Source of the DNA: Pseudomonas eutrophicaquae
GTDB taxonomy: Bacteria; Pseudomonadota; Gammaproteobacteria; Pseudomonadales; Pseudomonadaceae
Reading direction: 5' to 3'
NCBI RefSeq assembly: GCF_023544715.1
Contig: NZ_JAMJEZ010000002.1
Location: 62,001-126,000, forward strand
DNA: 64,000 nt
Of this stretch, positions 17,731-26,382 are shown in pieces. Below the pieces are notes generated by a model. The model ran no database searches. It was given only the letters and a program-made list of their open reading frames with translations, and was not told where the DNA came from. The first letter of the stretch is position 1. Every line of letters starts with the position of its first letter. The translations under genes were made by a program, and so were the position numbers.

Positions 17731-18903
17731 ATGCACAGCATTGCCGAAAGCCGCTCCCCCGCCATGCCCCCACTGACCAGCGTCGCGACCGAACAATCCG
17801 GCCTGCTGGCCGCTCTCGACCGGGTGCAGGCCATCATCACCTTCGACCTCAACGGTCGCGTGCTGCACGCCAACCAGAATTTTCTCGACACCTTCGGCTA
17901 CCGCCCCGAGGAGGTGATCGGCCAGCACCACCGCATGTTCTGCGACCCGGCCTACACCCGCTCGCCGGAATACCTGACCTTCTGGGAGCACCTGGCCCAG
18001 GGCGAATTTAACGCCGGCGAGTTCCGCCGCATCGGCCGTCAGGGTCAGGACATCTGGATCCAGGCGTCCTACAACCCGGTGTTTGACAGCGAGGGCCGGG
18101 TGCAGAAGATCGTCAAGTTCGCCACCGACATCACCGAGCGGCGCCTGCAGAGCGCCGAGGCGGCCAGCAAGCTCGAGGCCATCTCCCGCTCCCAGGCGGT
18201 GATCGAGTTCGACCTGCAGGGCAACATCATCGCCGCCAACAGCAACTTCCTGCGCACCATGGGCTATACCCGCGAAGACAAGGTGGTCAAGTTCGCCATG
18301 GACATCACCGAACAGGTGCAGCGCGAGCAGCAGATCAGCGACAAGGTGGCGGCCATTTCCGCGGTGCTGGAGGAGCTGAGCACCTCGATCGATCACATCT
18401 CCAGCCGCGCCCAGCAATCGAGCAGTCTCGCCGCCCAGACCCGCCGCGAGGCCCAGAACGGCACCCGCCTGCTCGGCCAGTCCCGCGAGGCGATCCTCGA
18501 AATCCAGAAGGCCTCGCGCGGCGTGCATGAAATCCTCGACAGCATCACCGAGATCGCCAGCCAGACCAACCTGTTGGCCTTCAATGCTGCCATCGAAGCG
18601 GCGCGCGCCGGTGAGTACGGCCTGGGCTTTTCGGTGGTGGCCGAGGAAGTGCGCAAGCTGGCGGAAAAATCCGCGCATGCCGCCCGCGAGATCGTCAAGC
18701 TGATCAACGAAACCATCCTCCTGGTCGGCGAGGGCTCGCAGCTGTCCGAACAGGTCGAGCGTGCCTTCAGTCAGATCGGCAGTTCGGTCCACACCACCAG
18801 CGACTCGATCGCCCAGATCCACCAGGCGACCACCGAGCAGGCCGAAGCCACCCGCCACGTTGCGGCGCTGCTGGCCGAACTGCAGCGCTCGGCGGAGCAC
18901 TGA
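17731..18903 (+). CDS. Soluble PAS-domain methyl-accepting chemotaxis protein with a collapsed second PAS
   Basis: 390 residues, start ATG 17731 preceded by TGAGGA; an in-frame ATG at 17596 has no such site. No membrane segments, so it is a cytoplasmic receptor. PAS1 (about 22-140) is complete, with [17 protein letters not shown], the FCDPAY loop and [15 protein letters not shown] ending in [12 protein letters not shown]2 begins [23 protein letters not shown] but then jumps straight to [10 protein letters not shown], lacking about 64 residues relative to PAS1. The signalling tip [21 protein letters not shown] is intact. A CheW-repeat protein starts one base after its stop, so the two form a unit. 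Confidence 0.88.
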   Translation: MHSIAESRSPAMPPLTSVATEQSGLLAALDRVQAIITFDLNGRVLHANQNFLDTFGYRPEEVIGQHHRMFCDPAYTRSPEYLTFWEHLAQGEFNAGEFRRIGRQGQDIWIQASYNPVFDSEGRVQKIVKFATDITERRLQSAEAASKLEAISRSQAVIEFDLQGNIIAANSNFLRTMGYTREDKVVKFAMDITEQVQREQQISDKVAAISAVLEELSTSIDHISSRAQQSSSLAAQTRREAQNGTRLLGQSREAILEIQKASRGVHEILDSITEIASQTNLLAFNAAIEAARAGEYGLGFSVVAEEVRKLAEKSAHAAREIVKLINETILLVGEGSQLSEQVERAFSQIGSSVHTTSDSIAQIHQATTEQAEATRHVAALLAELQRSAEH

Positions 18904-18904
18904 G

Positions 18905-20224
18905 ATGACCGTCCGGCTCCCCCTCGATGCCCCGGCCGGCAACACCCTGCTGGCGCGGGTCCGCCTTGGCTCGCTGCCGGTCGGCATCGACATTACCCAT
19001 GTGCGTCAGGTAATTGCCTGGCCGGAGGCCATCAGCCGTTTGCCGCGCCGTCACGATGAGGTGCTCGGGGTCTTCATGCACCGCAATCAGGTGCTGCCAC
19101 TGGTCGATCTCTGCCACTGGCTGGGCGAGCCGGCCCGCGAGCGGGCGCCCGAGCAGGCACTGATCCTCAGTGATCAAGGCCGCGCCCTGGCGCTGGCTAT
19201 CGACGCGCTGCAGGACGTGCAACGCATCCCGCAGGCGTGGGTCGAGCGCATCCATCACGATCAGGATGCCGAGGGTTTCTTCCACAGCGTGGCGCGTCTG
19301 GATCATGAGCGCACCCTGCTCAGCCTGCTCGATCCGCAGAGCCTGATGCAGCGCGCCCACACCTGGGCCGGAGAATTACCGGCCAGCCTGGATCCCGCCA
19401 CACTCATGCCCCCCGGCAGCACCCTGCCGGCGCAGGCGCTGTGTGCGGTGGCTGGGCTGTGTCTGGCCATTCCGGCAGCCGAGGTCGGCGAAGTGCTGTG
19501 GATGCCGCCCCTGCAGGCACTGCCCGGGCAGGATACCGGCCTGCTGGGCATGGCCCGCTGGCGCGGGCGCGACCTGCCGGTGCTCGACAGCCTGTACCTG
19601 CTGGACACACCAGCGCTCTTTGCACGCTTTGCCCTGAGCGGCATGGCGCGAATGAGCCCGGCGCCCGCCCTGCCCGACGAGCCCCAAACCCCGCGCTCTG
19701 GTGAGGCCACCACGCCCACAACGACTGACGATCCGGCCCGCTGCGCTGCGCGCCCGGGTGATGAAGCCTATCTGGTGTTCCGCGCTGGTAACGAGTGGGC
19801 CTTGCCGATGCGCAGCATCAAGGAAGTCTGCCCGCTGCCCAGCGCCCTGCTCCCGGCACCGGCTGGCAGCACGGGGTTGAGCGGACTGCTCGAGTGGCGC
19901 GGACGGATGGTGCCGGTGCTGGATCTGCGCACGCCAGCCGCCGCCAGTACCACGGCGGCCTCACCCACCGCGCCCACGCCGGAAAGTACCGAGGAGCAGC
20001 GCCTGATGGTGGTGCAGCGCGGCGAGCACCTGGCCGGTCTGCTGGTCGATGCGGTCACCGCACTGCTGCCGACCCGCCACAACACCCACACCCGCGGGCA
20101 GCTGGGTGGCCAGCCGTTCCATATGATCACCTGCGGCCAGGGTGAGCAGCGCCGCAGCTACCGGGTCTTCGAGCTGGGCGCGCTGGCCCTGCTGGACGAC
20201 GGCGCAGGCCTCACCGCCAGCTGA
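18905..20224 (+). CDS. Multi-CheW chemotaxis coupling protein (two full and one half CheW domains)
   Basis: 439 residues, cytoplasmic. CheW domain 1 spans about 15-145 (VRLGSLPVGIDITHVRQVI, VLPLVDLCHWL). A second module (about 178-233: CAVAGLCLAIPAAEVGEVL, WRGRDLPVLDSLYLL) has only the first half of a CheW fold. Domain 3 spans about 287-430 (YLVFRAGNEWALPMRSIKEV, WRGRMVPVLDL). Ala/Thr/Pro-rich linkers occupy 255-285 and 343-363. CheW links receptors to CheA. The ATG lies one base after the receptor stop, so a receptor/adaptor pair is made from one message, away from any che cluster in this window. Its stop abuts the convergent HD-GYP gene. Confidence 0.85.
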   Translation: MTVRLPLDAPAGNTLLARVRLGSLPVGIDITHVRQVIAWPEAISRLPRRHDEVLGVFMHRNQVLPLVDLCHWLGEPARERAPEQALILSDQGRALALAIDALQDVQRIPQAWVERIHHDQDAEGFFHSVARLDHERTLLSLLDPQSLMQRAHTWAGELPASLDPATLMPPGSTLPAQALCAVAGLCLAIPAAEVGEVLWMPPLQALPGQDTGLLGMARWRGRDLPVLDSLYLLDTPALFARFALSGMARMSPAPALPDEPQTPRSGEATTPTTTDDPARCAARPGDEAYLVFRAGNEWALPMRSIKEVCPLPSALLPAPAGSTGLSGLLEWRGRMVPVLDLRTPAAASTTAASPTAPTPESTEEQRLMVVQRGEHLAGLLVDAVTALLPTRHNTHTRGQLGGQPFHMITCGQGEQRRSYRVFELGALALLDDGAGLTAS

Positions 20225-21460
20225 TCAGGCCGGCGCCTCACCCCGTTGCGCCTCGCAGATCAGCTCATCCAGATGGGCCTGCAGGGTGTCACCGATCAGC
20301 GCCTCGATGCGCCCCTCGGCCTGCAGCTCGGCCATGAAGGTACTGACCGCCTCGCGCGACAGGCCGCGCCGGTACGGGCGGTGCTGCACCATCGCCTGGA
20401 AGATGTCCGCCACCCGCAGGATGCGCGCCGGCAGCGGCAGTTCGCGCCCGTCCAGACCAAACGGGTAACCGCGCCCGCCGGGCTCCTCGTGGTGCGCGGC
20501 GGCCCAGAGGGTGATGTCCTCGAAGCCGCGGATGCCACCGAGGATCTGCCGGGTCTCGAAGCTGTGGGTGTTCATGCTCAGGCGCTCGTACTCATCCAGC
20601 CGCCCCGGCTTGTCGAGAATGTCATCGGGGATGCGCAGCTTGCCCAGATCATGCAGCAGCCCGGCGATCTCCAGCTGCTCGCACTGCTCGGGGTCCACGT
20701 TCAGGTATTCGGCCAGCCGGCGCGCCACCCGCGCCACCCCCCGTGAATGGGTGTAGGTGAACGGGCTCTTGGCATCGACGATATGGGCGAACATTTCCGC
20801 CAGCTGACGCAGCTCGGCGTTGCTGGCATGCAGCGGCGCCCCTTGGGCCAGCATGTTCTGCAGGTAGCTGGCCAGCGCCCGTGGCTCAAGCATCAGCCAG
20901 AAGGCTTCATGGGCCGAGGCCTGCAGGAAGGCCTCGACCAGCTGCGGGGCAAAGTAGCTGCCACTGCGCTGGCGAATCTCGTTCTGAATCATCGCCCGCT
21001 GCTGCAGCACGGTACCGGCGGCGTAATAGGGCGCCGCCAGCGCATCCACCCGATCGACCAGAAGAATCAGGTTGGCCGGAATCGCTACCTCATCGGCCAC
21101 CCCCTCGGCCTGCAGCACCTCCCAGCGGGTGTGGTGATAGCGCACCGGCAGCGCCATGCGCGCCAGCGGGGCGAAGTCGCGCAGCAGCTGATAACCGATC
21201 TCGGCATGCTCCTGGGAGCCGGCCCAGTCGAACTCGCCGACCAGATGCTGATGCACTCGGGTGCTGGAGACGCCGATGTCATGCAGCACCCCCAGATCGA
21301 ACAGAAACAGCACCTCGTACCCGGACAATCCCAGCACCCGGCCACATTCGGCGGCCATCACCCCGACGCGCTTGCCGTGGGCAACATCATCGACGCCCAC
21401 CAGATCAAGGGCGTCGGACAGGGCGTAGATGACCTGGCGCAGGTCGGCGTCGATGCTCAT
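20225..21460 (-). CDS. HD-GYP domain protein, probable cyclic-di-GMP phosphodiesterase
   Basis: 411 residues from ATG 21458-21460. An N-terminal HD-like module (VAHGKRVGVMAAE, GVLHDIG) is followed by a C-terminal HD-GYP domain: HSRGVARVARRLAEYL, LLHDLGKLRIPDDIL (HD pair), HSFETRQIL, HHEEPGGRGYP (GYP motif) and RVADIFQAM. Metal ligands appear complete, so hydrolysis of c-di-GMP is likely. No membrane segment or receiver domain. The longer upstream extension of the frame is low-complexity and was not used. It converges with the CheW-repeat gene with zero bases between stops, and may tune motility together with that pair. Confidence 0.85.
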   Translation of the reverse strand: MSIDADLRQVIYALSDALDLVGVDDVAHGKRVGVMAAECGRVLGLSGYEVLFLFDLGVLHDIGVSSTRVHQHLVGEFDWAGSQEHAEIGYQLLRDFAPLARMALPVRYHHTRWEVLQAEGVADEVAIPANLILLVDRVDALAAPYYAAGTVLQQRAMIQNEIRQRSGSYFAPQLVEAFLQASAHEAFWLMLEPRALASYLQNMLAQGAPLHASNAELRQLAEMFAHIVDAKSPFTYTHSRGVARVARRLAEYLNVDPEQCEQLEIAGLLHDLGKLRIPDDILDKPGRLDEYERLSMNTHSFETRQILGGIRGFEDITLWAAAHHEEPGGRGYPFGLDGRELPLPARILRVADIFQAMVQHRPYRRGLSREAVSTFMAELQAEGRIEALIGDTLQAHLDELICEAQRGEAPA

Positions 21461-21577
21461 GGCGATACTCCCGGTGGGCTGCACCGGACCCAGCGCGGCG
21501 CAGCAGATTGGCCTGATGACGACTTTCAGACTAGCCGGATTGCCGCCACCGCGCAGCCTGGCGGCCACGCAGCGGAC

Positions 21578-22348
21578 TCAGTCCGGCAGATGATGGCCCA
21601 GCTCGAACTGCATGTTGGCATAGTTGCAGGCGCCGCTGAGGTCCGGGAACAGCGTCAGGTGGTTGATGTTCATCTGCTCCAGACCTTGCAGCACATGAAT
21701 CCGCTCGGCATTGGGCAGATAGATCTTGCGCAGCACCGCCTGCCCGCTACCGGCAAAGGCGCTGGCGATCAGGCTCTCCAGCTCCTCCCCCGACTCGGAA
21801 TAGGAGAACAGGCCGTTCTGGCCGAGCACCCGGGCGTTCTCGTCGGAGTTGGGCGTATAGAAGCGTACGGTGCGCGCCAGCGCCGGGCACTGCTCCACCT
21901 CGCGCTTGTTCAGCGAGACGATCAGCCGCTTGCGGGTATCGTCCTTGCCGGCATTGGCAAAGGCGAAGAAGGCCGCCGTGTACGGCGAATGGGTCCAGTC
22001 CAGCAGCGGGGTGAGCAGGTCAAAATGCTGGCCCAGCGCCCACCACTCCAGCGGCTCATCGTACTGCGGCGGATTGGCGCCGCGCTTACCGCGGATCGCC
22101 ATCTTGAAACGGTTGAGCTGCGCCTGGCGCAGCTCAGCGGTCCGGCGCTTGTCCTCGATCTTGCGATCGATGGTCGATTCCAGCCGGTAGTAATCCTTGC
22201 GATGACCCCGGTGCACCCAGCCGCCGCCGGGGGAGAAGGTTTCCTGGATGTAATCGATGAAGTAGTTCCACTTGCGGATATGGATCTCTTCGATGCCGTC
22301 CCTGACCTTTCCGGCTTTCCAGCGAGGTTGCGCGCCCTTGTCCACCAT
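21578..22348 (-). CDS. FRG domain-containing protein
   Basis: 256 residues from ATG 22346-22348. The fold signature WVHRGHRKDYYRLESTIDR at residues ~43-61 and LLTPLLDWTHSPYTAAFFAF further on are the two hallmarks of the FRG domain, named for its Phe-Arg-Gly-like motif. No signal or membrane segment. The domain is widespread in accessory genes and some members sit in toxin or defence contexts, but no activity is established. Neighbours (HD-GYP and a sulfatase-fold protein) are on the same strand but separated by 105-118 bases, so it may be a lone cargo gene. Confidence 0.82.
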   Translation of the reverse strand: MVDKGAQPRWKAGKVRDGIEEIHIRKWNYFIDYIQETFSPGGGWVHRGHRKDYYRLESTIDRKIEDKRRTAELRQAQLNRFKMAIRGKRGANPPQYDEPLEWWALGQHFDLLTPLLDWTHSPYTAAFFAFANAGKDDTRKRLIVSLNKREVEQCPALARTVRFYTPNSDENARVLGQNGLFSYSESGEELESLIASAFAGSGQAVLRKIYLPNAERIHVLQGLEQMNINHLTLFPDLSGACNYANMQFELGHHLPD

Positions 22349-22453
22349 TATTCCCGTATACCCGTGCAGTGATGACGGCCATCGTGCGGCCGGATTAAGG
22401 CCCTCATCATGCGCCAAGCCCGGCATGGCTGCCAGCGATGCCGGGCTTGGGGG

Positions 22454-24286
22454 TCAATGCGCCAGGAACCGGCGCAAGGTCGCCATCTGCGCCTGGACGC
22501 GCGGCAGCTTGAGCGCCAGCCAGGTATCGCGATCCAGTGGGGTGCGATCATCGGCGTGGGTCAGTTCCAGGGCCGAGAAGCTGCCGCTGCTGAACGGCAG
22601 CACCAGCTTGCTCTGCTCACCGAGAAACGCCAGACGGTCCCAGTCGCCGGCCAGCAGCAGACGATCCGTGCTCGGCTCGAACAGGCTCTGGCCGATTGCG
22701 TAATCATGGGACGGGTTGCGCACGCCCAGCAGCGGCAGCAGGGTCGGCAGCAGATCGGCGTGGCTGGTGCGCAGCGTCTCCTGATGGGCGGCGCGGCCCG
22801 GTACCCAGAGCACCAGCGGCACGCGCAGCTGGGCATCGACGAAGCTCGAATTGTGCCCCCAGCGGCCATGTTCCATGAACTCTTCGCCATGATCGCCGGT
22901 GATCACCACCAGGGTGTTCTCCAGCAGCCCCTCGCGCTCCAGGTAGTCGGTCACCCGGGCCAGCTGGCTGTCCAGATGGTGCACGGCATTCAGGTAGCGC
23001 TTGCGGATGCCTTCGATATCGCGGGCCAAGTCCATCCGCGCATAGCTGAATTCGCGCAGGTAATCCGGCTCGATCACCGATTCGGGCGGGAAGTTGTAGT
23101 CGGCATGCGGCGATTCGAAGAACAGGAAGCTCATGAACGGGCGCGCCGGATCACGCTGCTCGATGAACTGCAGCAGCCGGTCGACATTGCGCCGATCACG
23201 CGCCCAGGTCACGCCCTCGCTGTCCTCGATGCGCTGCTCAGGCGGCACATTGACGAACAGGGTCTTGTCGAACTCCGGGTAGCTGAAGCGTGCGCTGGTG
23301 AACAGGCGCAGCTGGTATGCCTGGCGCTGCAGCACCTCGATCAGCGGGCTGCCGACCCGAGCGTCGAGCACCGGGAACCACAGGTTGGCCGGCAGGCCGT
23401 AGAACTGGCTGAACATGCCAATCCGCGTGCCGTTGCCGCCGGAGAAGTGGTTGACGAAGTGCTGGGCACGTCCGGCAAAGGCGTGGGTCTGTGGCATGAC
23501 CTGGGGATTCAGGCTGTCGGCCCGCCAGGACTCGGCGACCAGCCAGACGATGTTCAGTGGCTTGTCCGGCGCCTCGAGGCGCAGCGGAGCCTGCGGATAG
23601 CGCAGCTGCCCCTCAAGACGGGTGCCAGCGATCTCCAGACGCTGCGGGCGCTCCAGCCCGAAACGCTGTTCCAACACCCGGCGCAGGGTCAGCGGCTGGT
23701 AGAAGGGCATGCGCTGGGCGGTTTCCAGCAGCGGGCTGTAGCCGTAGAAGTGGCTCAGGCCGTAACTGAGGCGCTCGCCCAAGGTCGCCACCAGCAGCAG
23801 CGGCACCACCCACAGCCAGCGCGGCGCCGGCATGCCCCAGGCCGCCAGCCGCGATGCCAGCCAGCGCAGGGCACCCTGCAGGGCCAGCATCGCCAGCACC
23901 AGCACCGCCACATCACGCTCGGTGGCGGCCGATGCGCCCAGCGCCTCGATGCCACCGGCGGTGGTCAGGATGTTCCAGACAAAACCGTTGAAGTGAAAGC
24001 CATACAGCTGCCAGATCATCCGGTCACCCAGCAGCAAGAGTTGCAGCAGCGCGACCAGCAGTACCGAGGCCAGCACCCCGGCGCGGGTAGAGAATCGGTC
24101 GAGCAGACGACTCAGCAGCCAGGCCGGCGCCAGGAACAGCAGGGCGTAGGTGCCGGTCAGCACGCCCTGATAGAGCAGCAGCCAGGAGGGCGGCGCTGGG
24201 GAGATGAACAGGCTCAGGTGGATGGCGACCGCCAGCCAGGACAGCAGCCAGTAGAGGGCGTCGGTGCGCCGGACGGTGATGGACAT
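22454..24286 (-). CDS. YejM/PbgA-like inner-membrane sulfatase-fold protein (DUF3413)
   Basis: 610 residues from ATG 24284-24286, which has GAGGAA eight bases upstream. Five N-terminal membrane helices (about 10-200) precede a periplasmic alkaline-phosphatase/sulfatase-like domain with NIVWLVAESWRADS, SGGNGTRIGMFSQFYG, DYNFPP and VITGDHGEEF. The layout matches YejM/PbgA (LapC), which controls LpxC turnover and hence LPS amount in enterobacteria, rather than a secreted sulfatase. Whether it does the same in pseudomonads is inference. Monocistronic as far as can be seen. Confidence 0.85.
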   Translation of the reverse strand: MSITVRRTDALYWLLSWLAVAIHLSLFISPAPPSWLLLYQGVLTGTYALLFLAPAWLLSRLLDRFSTRAGVLASVLLVALLQLLLLGDRMIWQLYGFHFNGFVWNILTTAGGIEALGASAATERDVAVLVLAMLALQGALRWLASRLAAWGMPAPRWLWVVPLLLVATLGERLSYGLSHFYGYSPLLETAQRMPFYQPLTLRRVLEQRFGLERPQRLEIAGTRLEGQLRYPQAPLRLEAPDKPLNIVWLVAESWRADSLNPQVMPQTHAFAGRAQHFVNHFSGGNGTRIGMFSQFYGLPANLWFPVLDARVGSPLIEVLQRQAYQLRLFTSARFSYPEFDKTLFVNVPPEQRIEDSEGVTWARDRRNVDRLLQFIEQRDPARPFMSFLFFESPHADYNFPPESVIEPDYLREFSYARMDLARDIEGIRKRYLNAVHHLDSQLARVTDYLEREGLLENTLVVITGDHGEEFMEHGRWGHNSSFVDAQLRVPLVLWVPGRAAHQETLRTSHADLLPTLLPLLGVRNPSHDYAIGQSLFEPSTDRLLLAGDWDRLAFLGEQSKLVLPFSSGSFSALELTHADDRTPLDRDTWLALKLPRVQAQMATLRRFLAH

Positions 24287-24394
24287 CGGTGGGTTTCCTC
24301 GGACAAGGGCATCTGTCGCCACAACCGAGTCATCCTGCGGAGCGCGCCTTAACCGATCCTTAAGCCAACCTTAGGTGCCGATGCCGCCGCCGAC

Positions 24395-24802
24395 TCACTC
24401 CTCGGCCGCCAGCACCTTCCACTGGCTGGTGCCCAGCGGAATCGGGCAGTCGGGATGTCCGGCGTTGCGCACCGCCTGCCAGGTACGCGCATTCAGCACG
24501 TTGCTGGGTGGCGTCCACAGCACCGGGCCGCAGGGGCCCATGTACAGGGTGGTCGCCGGCATCAGCGGGAAGGCGGCGCGGGTCAGCTGGTCGCTACGCA
24601 GATCCGCCGACACATAGCGCCGCTTGCCGTCGGCCACCACATGGGCCTCGAAGGTGCGTCGCTCAAGGCCCGGCACCTGAATCACCCGGATATAACGGCC
24701 ATCGGCGCTCGGCACCGTCGTCGGATCGCCCGCCTGCGGGCATCCGGTCAGCAGCGCCACCAGCAGCAGGGGGCTGCCGCGTAGCAGCATGGTCATCGAC
24801 AT
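24395..24802 (-). CDS. Small lipoprotein of unknown family
   Basis: 135 residues if the ATG at 24800-24802 is used (GGGAG about nine bases upstream); ATG or GTG codons up to 24826 are alternatives. The lipobox VALLTGC gives a lipidated cysteine near residue 21. The mature part is about 115 residues with two further cysteines (GPCGP and DCPIPL) that could form a disulfide, and it ends in SQWKVLAAEE. I do not recognise a family. It lies between the YejM-like gene and the glutamine-synthetase-like gene on the same strand. Confidence 0.6.
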   Translation of the reverse strand: MSMTMLLRGSPLLLVALLTGCPQAGDPTTVPSADGRYIRVIQVPGLERRTFEAHVVADGKRRYVSADLRSDQLTRAAFPLMPATTLYMGPCGPVLWTPPSNVLNARTWQAVRNAGHPDCPIPLGTSQWKVLAAEE

Positions 24803-24873
24803 CAGCACGCTCCCTGAACCCATCACCTTTAAAGCCTAATCGATTGCCCGGCCCGCTGCAGAGCGGTTGCGCC

Positions 24874-26265
24874 TCAGGCGTGGCCTAAGTACCAGCGCCA
24901 GTCCTGCTCGCCGACTTCGGCCATGAACTGACGATACTCCTCCTGCTTGATCGCAAGGTAGATGCGCTGGAAGTCCTCGCCCAGCGCCTCGCGCGCCCAG
25001 CTTGAGGCCTGCAGGCCACGCAAGGCGCTCAGCCAGTCGGTGGGCAGCACCTCGCGGGCCTGGGCATAGCCGTTGCCCTCGATCGGTGCGCCGGGGTCGA
25101 GCTCCTCGCGCAGGCCGCGATGCAGGCCAGCCAGCAGCAGCGCAGCGGCCAGATACGGGTTGGCATCCGCGCCGCAGATCCGGTGCTCGATGTGCCGGCT
25201 GGCCGCCGGCCCGCCCGGTACCCGCAACGACACGGTGCGGTTGTTCACGCCCCAGCTTCTGGCCAGCGGCGCGTAGCTGTTGGCCTGAAAGCGGCGGAAC
25301 GAGTTGGCGTTGGGGCAGAACACCGCCAGCCCCTCCTCAAGGGTGGCCAGCAGGCCACCGATGGCCTGGCGCAGCCGCGCCGCAGCGCCCGAAGGCGGCG
25401 CGCCGAGCAGCTCATCCACCTCGCTGGCGAACAGGTTGTGACCCTGCGCATCGGCCAGACTGACATGCATGTGCAAGCCGCTGCCGGCCAGCTCGCCAAA
25501 CGGCTTGGCCATGAAGCAGGCCTGATAGCCATGCCGCTGGGCCACGCCGCGCACCAGCCGCTTGTAGCGTACCGCCTCATCCATCGCCTGCAGGGCATCC
25601 GCGCGGTGCTCGAGGGTGATTTCCACCTGCCCCGGCGCGTACTCGGAAATCGCCGTGCGCGCCGGCAGGCCCTGCGCGGCGCAGGCGGCATAGAGGTCGT
25701 CGAGGAACGGCGCCAGCTGCTCCAGCTCAAGCACCCCGTAGACCTGCGGCGCCTGCGGACGCAGGCCATTGGCCTGACGGGCCGGCTGTGGCCGGCCCTC
25801 GGCGTCGCGTGCCTGGTCGAGCAGGTAGAACTCCAGCTCGGCGGCCATCACCGGGTGGTAGCCGTCAGCCTTGAGCCGCTCGACCTGCCGGGCCAGCACA
25901 TGGCGCGGATCGGCGATGCTGGCCGGCAGGCCCAGCTGCGGGTGCATGGACACCTGCAGCTGGGCGGTCGGCGTGGCCCGCCAGGTCTGCAGGCGGAGGC
26001 TGCCGGGCAGCGGGAAGGCCCGGCAGTCGGCGTCGGCCACGTCCCAGACCAGCCCGGTGGCATCGACATCCTCGCCACGGATGGTCAGGCCGAGGATGCT
26101 GCTCGGCAGCGGCCGCCCCTCGCGGTAGACGGCGCGCAGCTCCTCGCGGCGCAGCAGCTTGCCGCGCGGCACGCCGCAGGGGTCGATGATGAACAGCTCG
26201 AAGCTCTGCACCCCGGGATGGGCGGCGAGGAAGGCATCGGCTTCCTGGAGATCGGCAAAATGCAT
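24874..26265 (-). CDS. Glutamine synthetase family ligase (gamma-glutamylpolyamine synthetase-like, PuuA/SpuI type)
   Basis: 463 residues from ATG 26263-26265. Glutamine-synthetase beta-grasp and catalytic domains are evident: MAAELEFYLLD carries metal-binding glutamates, then AKPFGELAGSGLHMHVS, NSFRRFQANSYAP (ATP loop) and EHRICGADANPY. The length and the lack of the adenylylation-loop tyrosine context set it apart from GlnA. Such paralogues in Pseudomonas glutamylate polyamines or other amines. A class III aminotransferase gene lies 117 bases upstream on the same strand, matching a pair I recall from P. aeruginosa (PA5522/PA5523), which supports an amine-catabolic role. The actual substrate is not known. 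Confidence 0.85.
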   Translation of the reverse strand: MHFADLQEADAFLAAHPGVQSFELFIIDPCGVPRGKLLRREELRAVYREGRPLPSSILGLTIRGEDVDATGLVWDVADADCRAFPLPGSLRLQTWRATPTAQLQVSMHPQLGLPASIADPRHVLARQVERLKADGYHPVMAAELEFYLLDQARDAEGRPQPARQANGLRPQAPQVYGVLELEQLAPFLDDLYAACAAQGLPARTAISEYAPGQVEITLEHRADALQAMDEAVRYKRLVRGVAQRHGYQACFMAKPFGELAGSGLHMHVSLADAQGHNLFASEVDELLGAPPSGAAARLRQAIGGLLATLEEGLAVFCPNANSFRRFQANSYAPLARSWGVNNRTVSLRVPGGPAASRHIEHRICGADANPYLAAALLLAGLHRGLREELDPGAPIEGNGYAQAREVLPTDWLSALRGLQASSWAREALGEDFQRIYLAIKQEEYRQFMAEVGEQDWRWYLGHA

Positions 26266-26382
26266 GGGGGGAATCCTGTAGGCATGAACCCTGAAGGTTG
26301 CCACGCTCCGGCGTGGCGATCCGGCCAGCAGACGATCAGCTCACGGCCCGGGTGCGATGCCGGAAGGATACAGGGCCACGGC

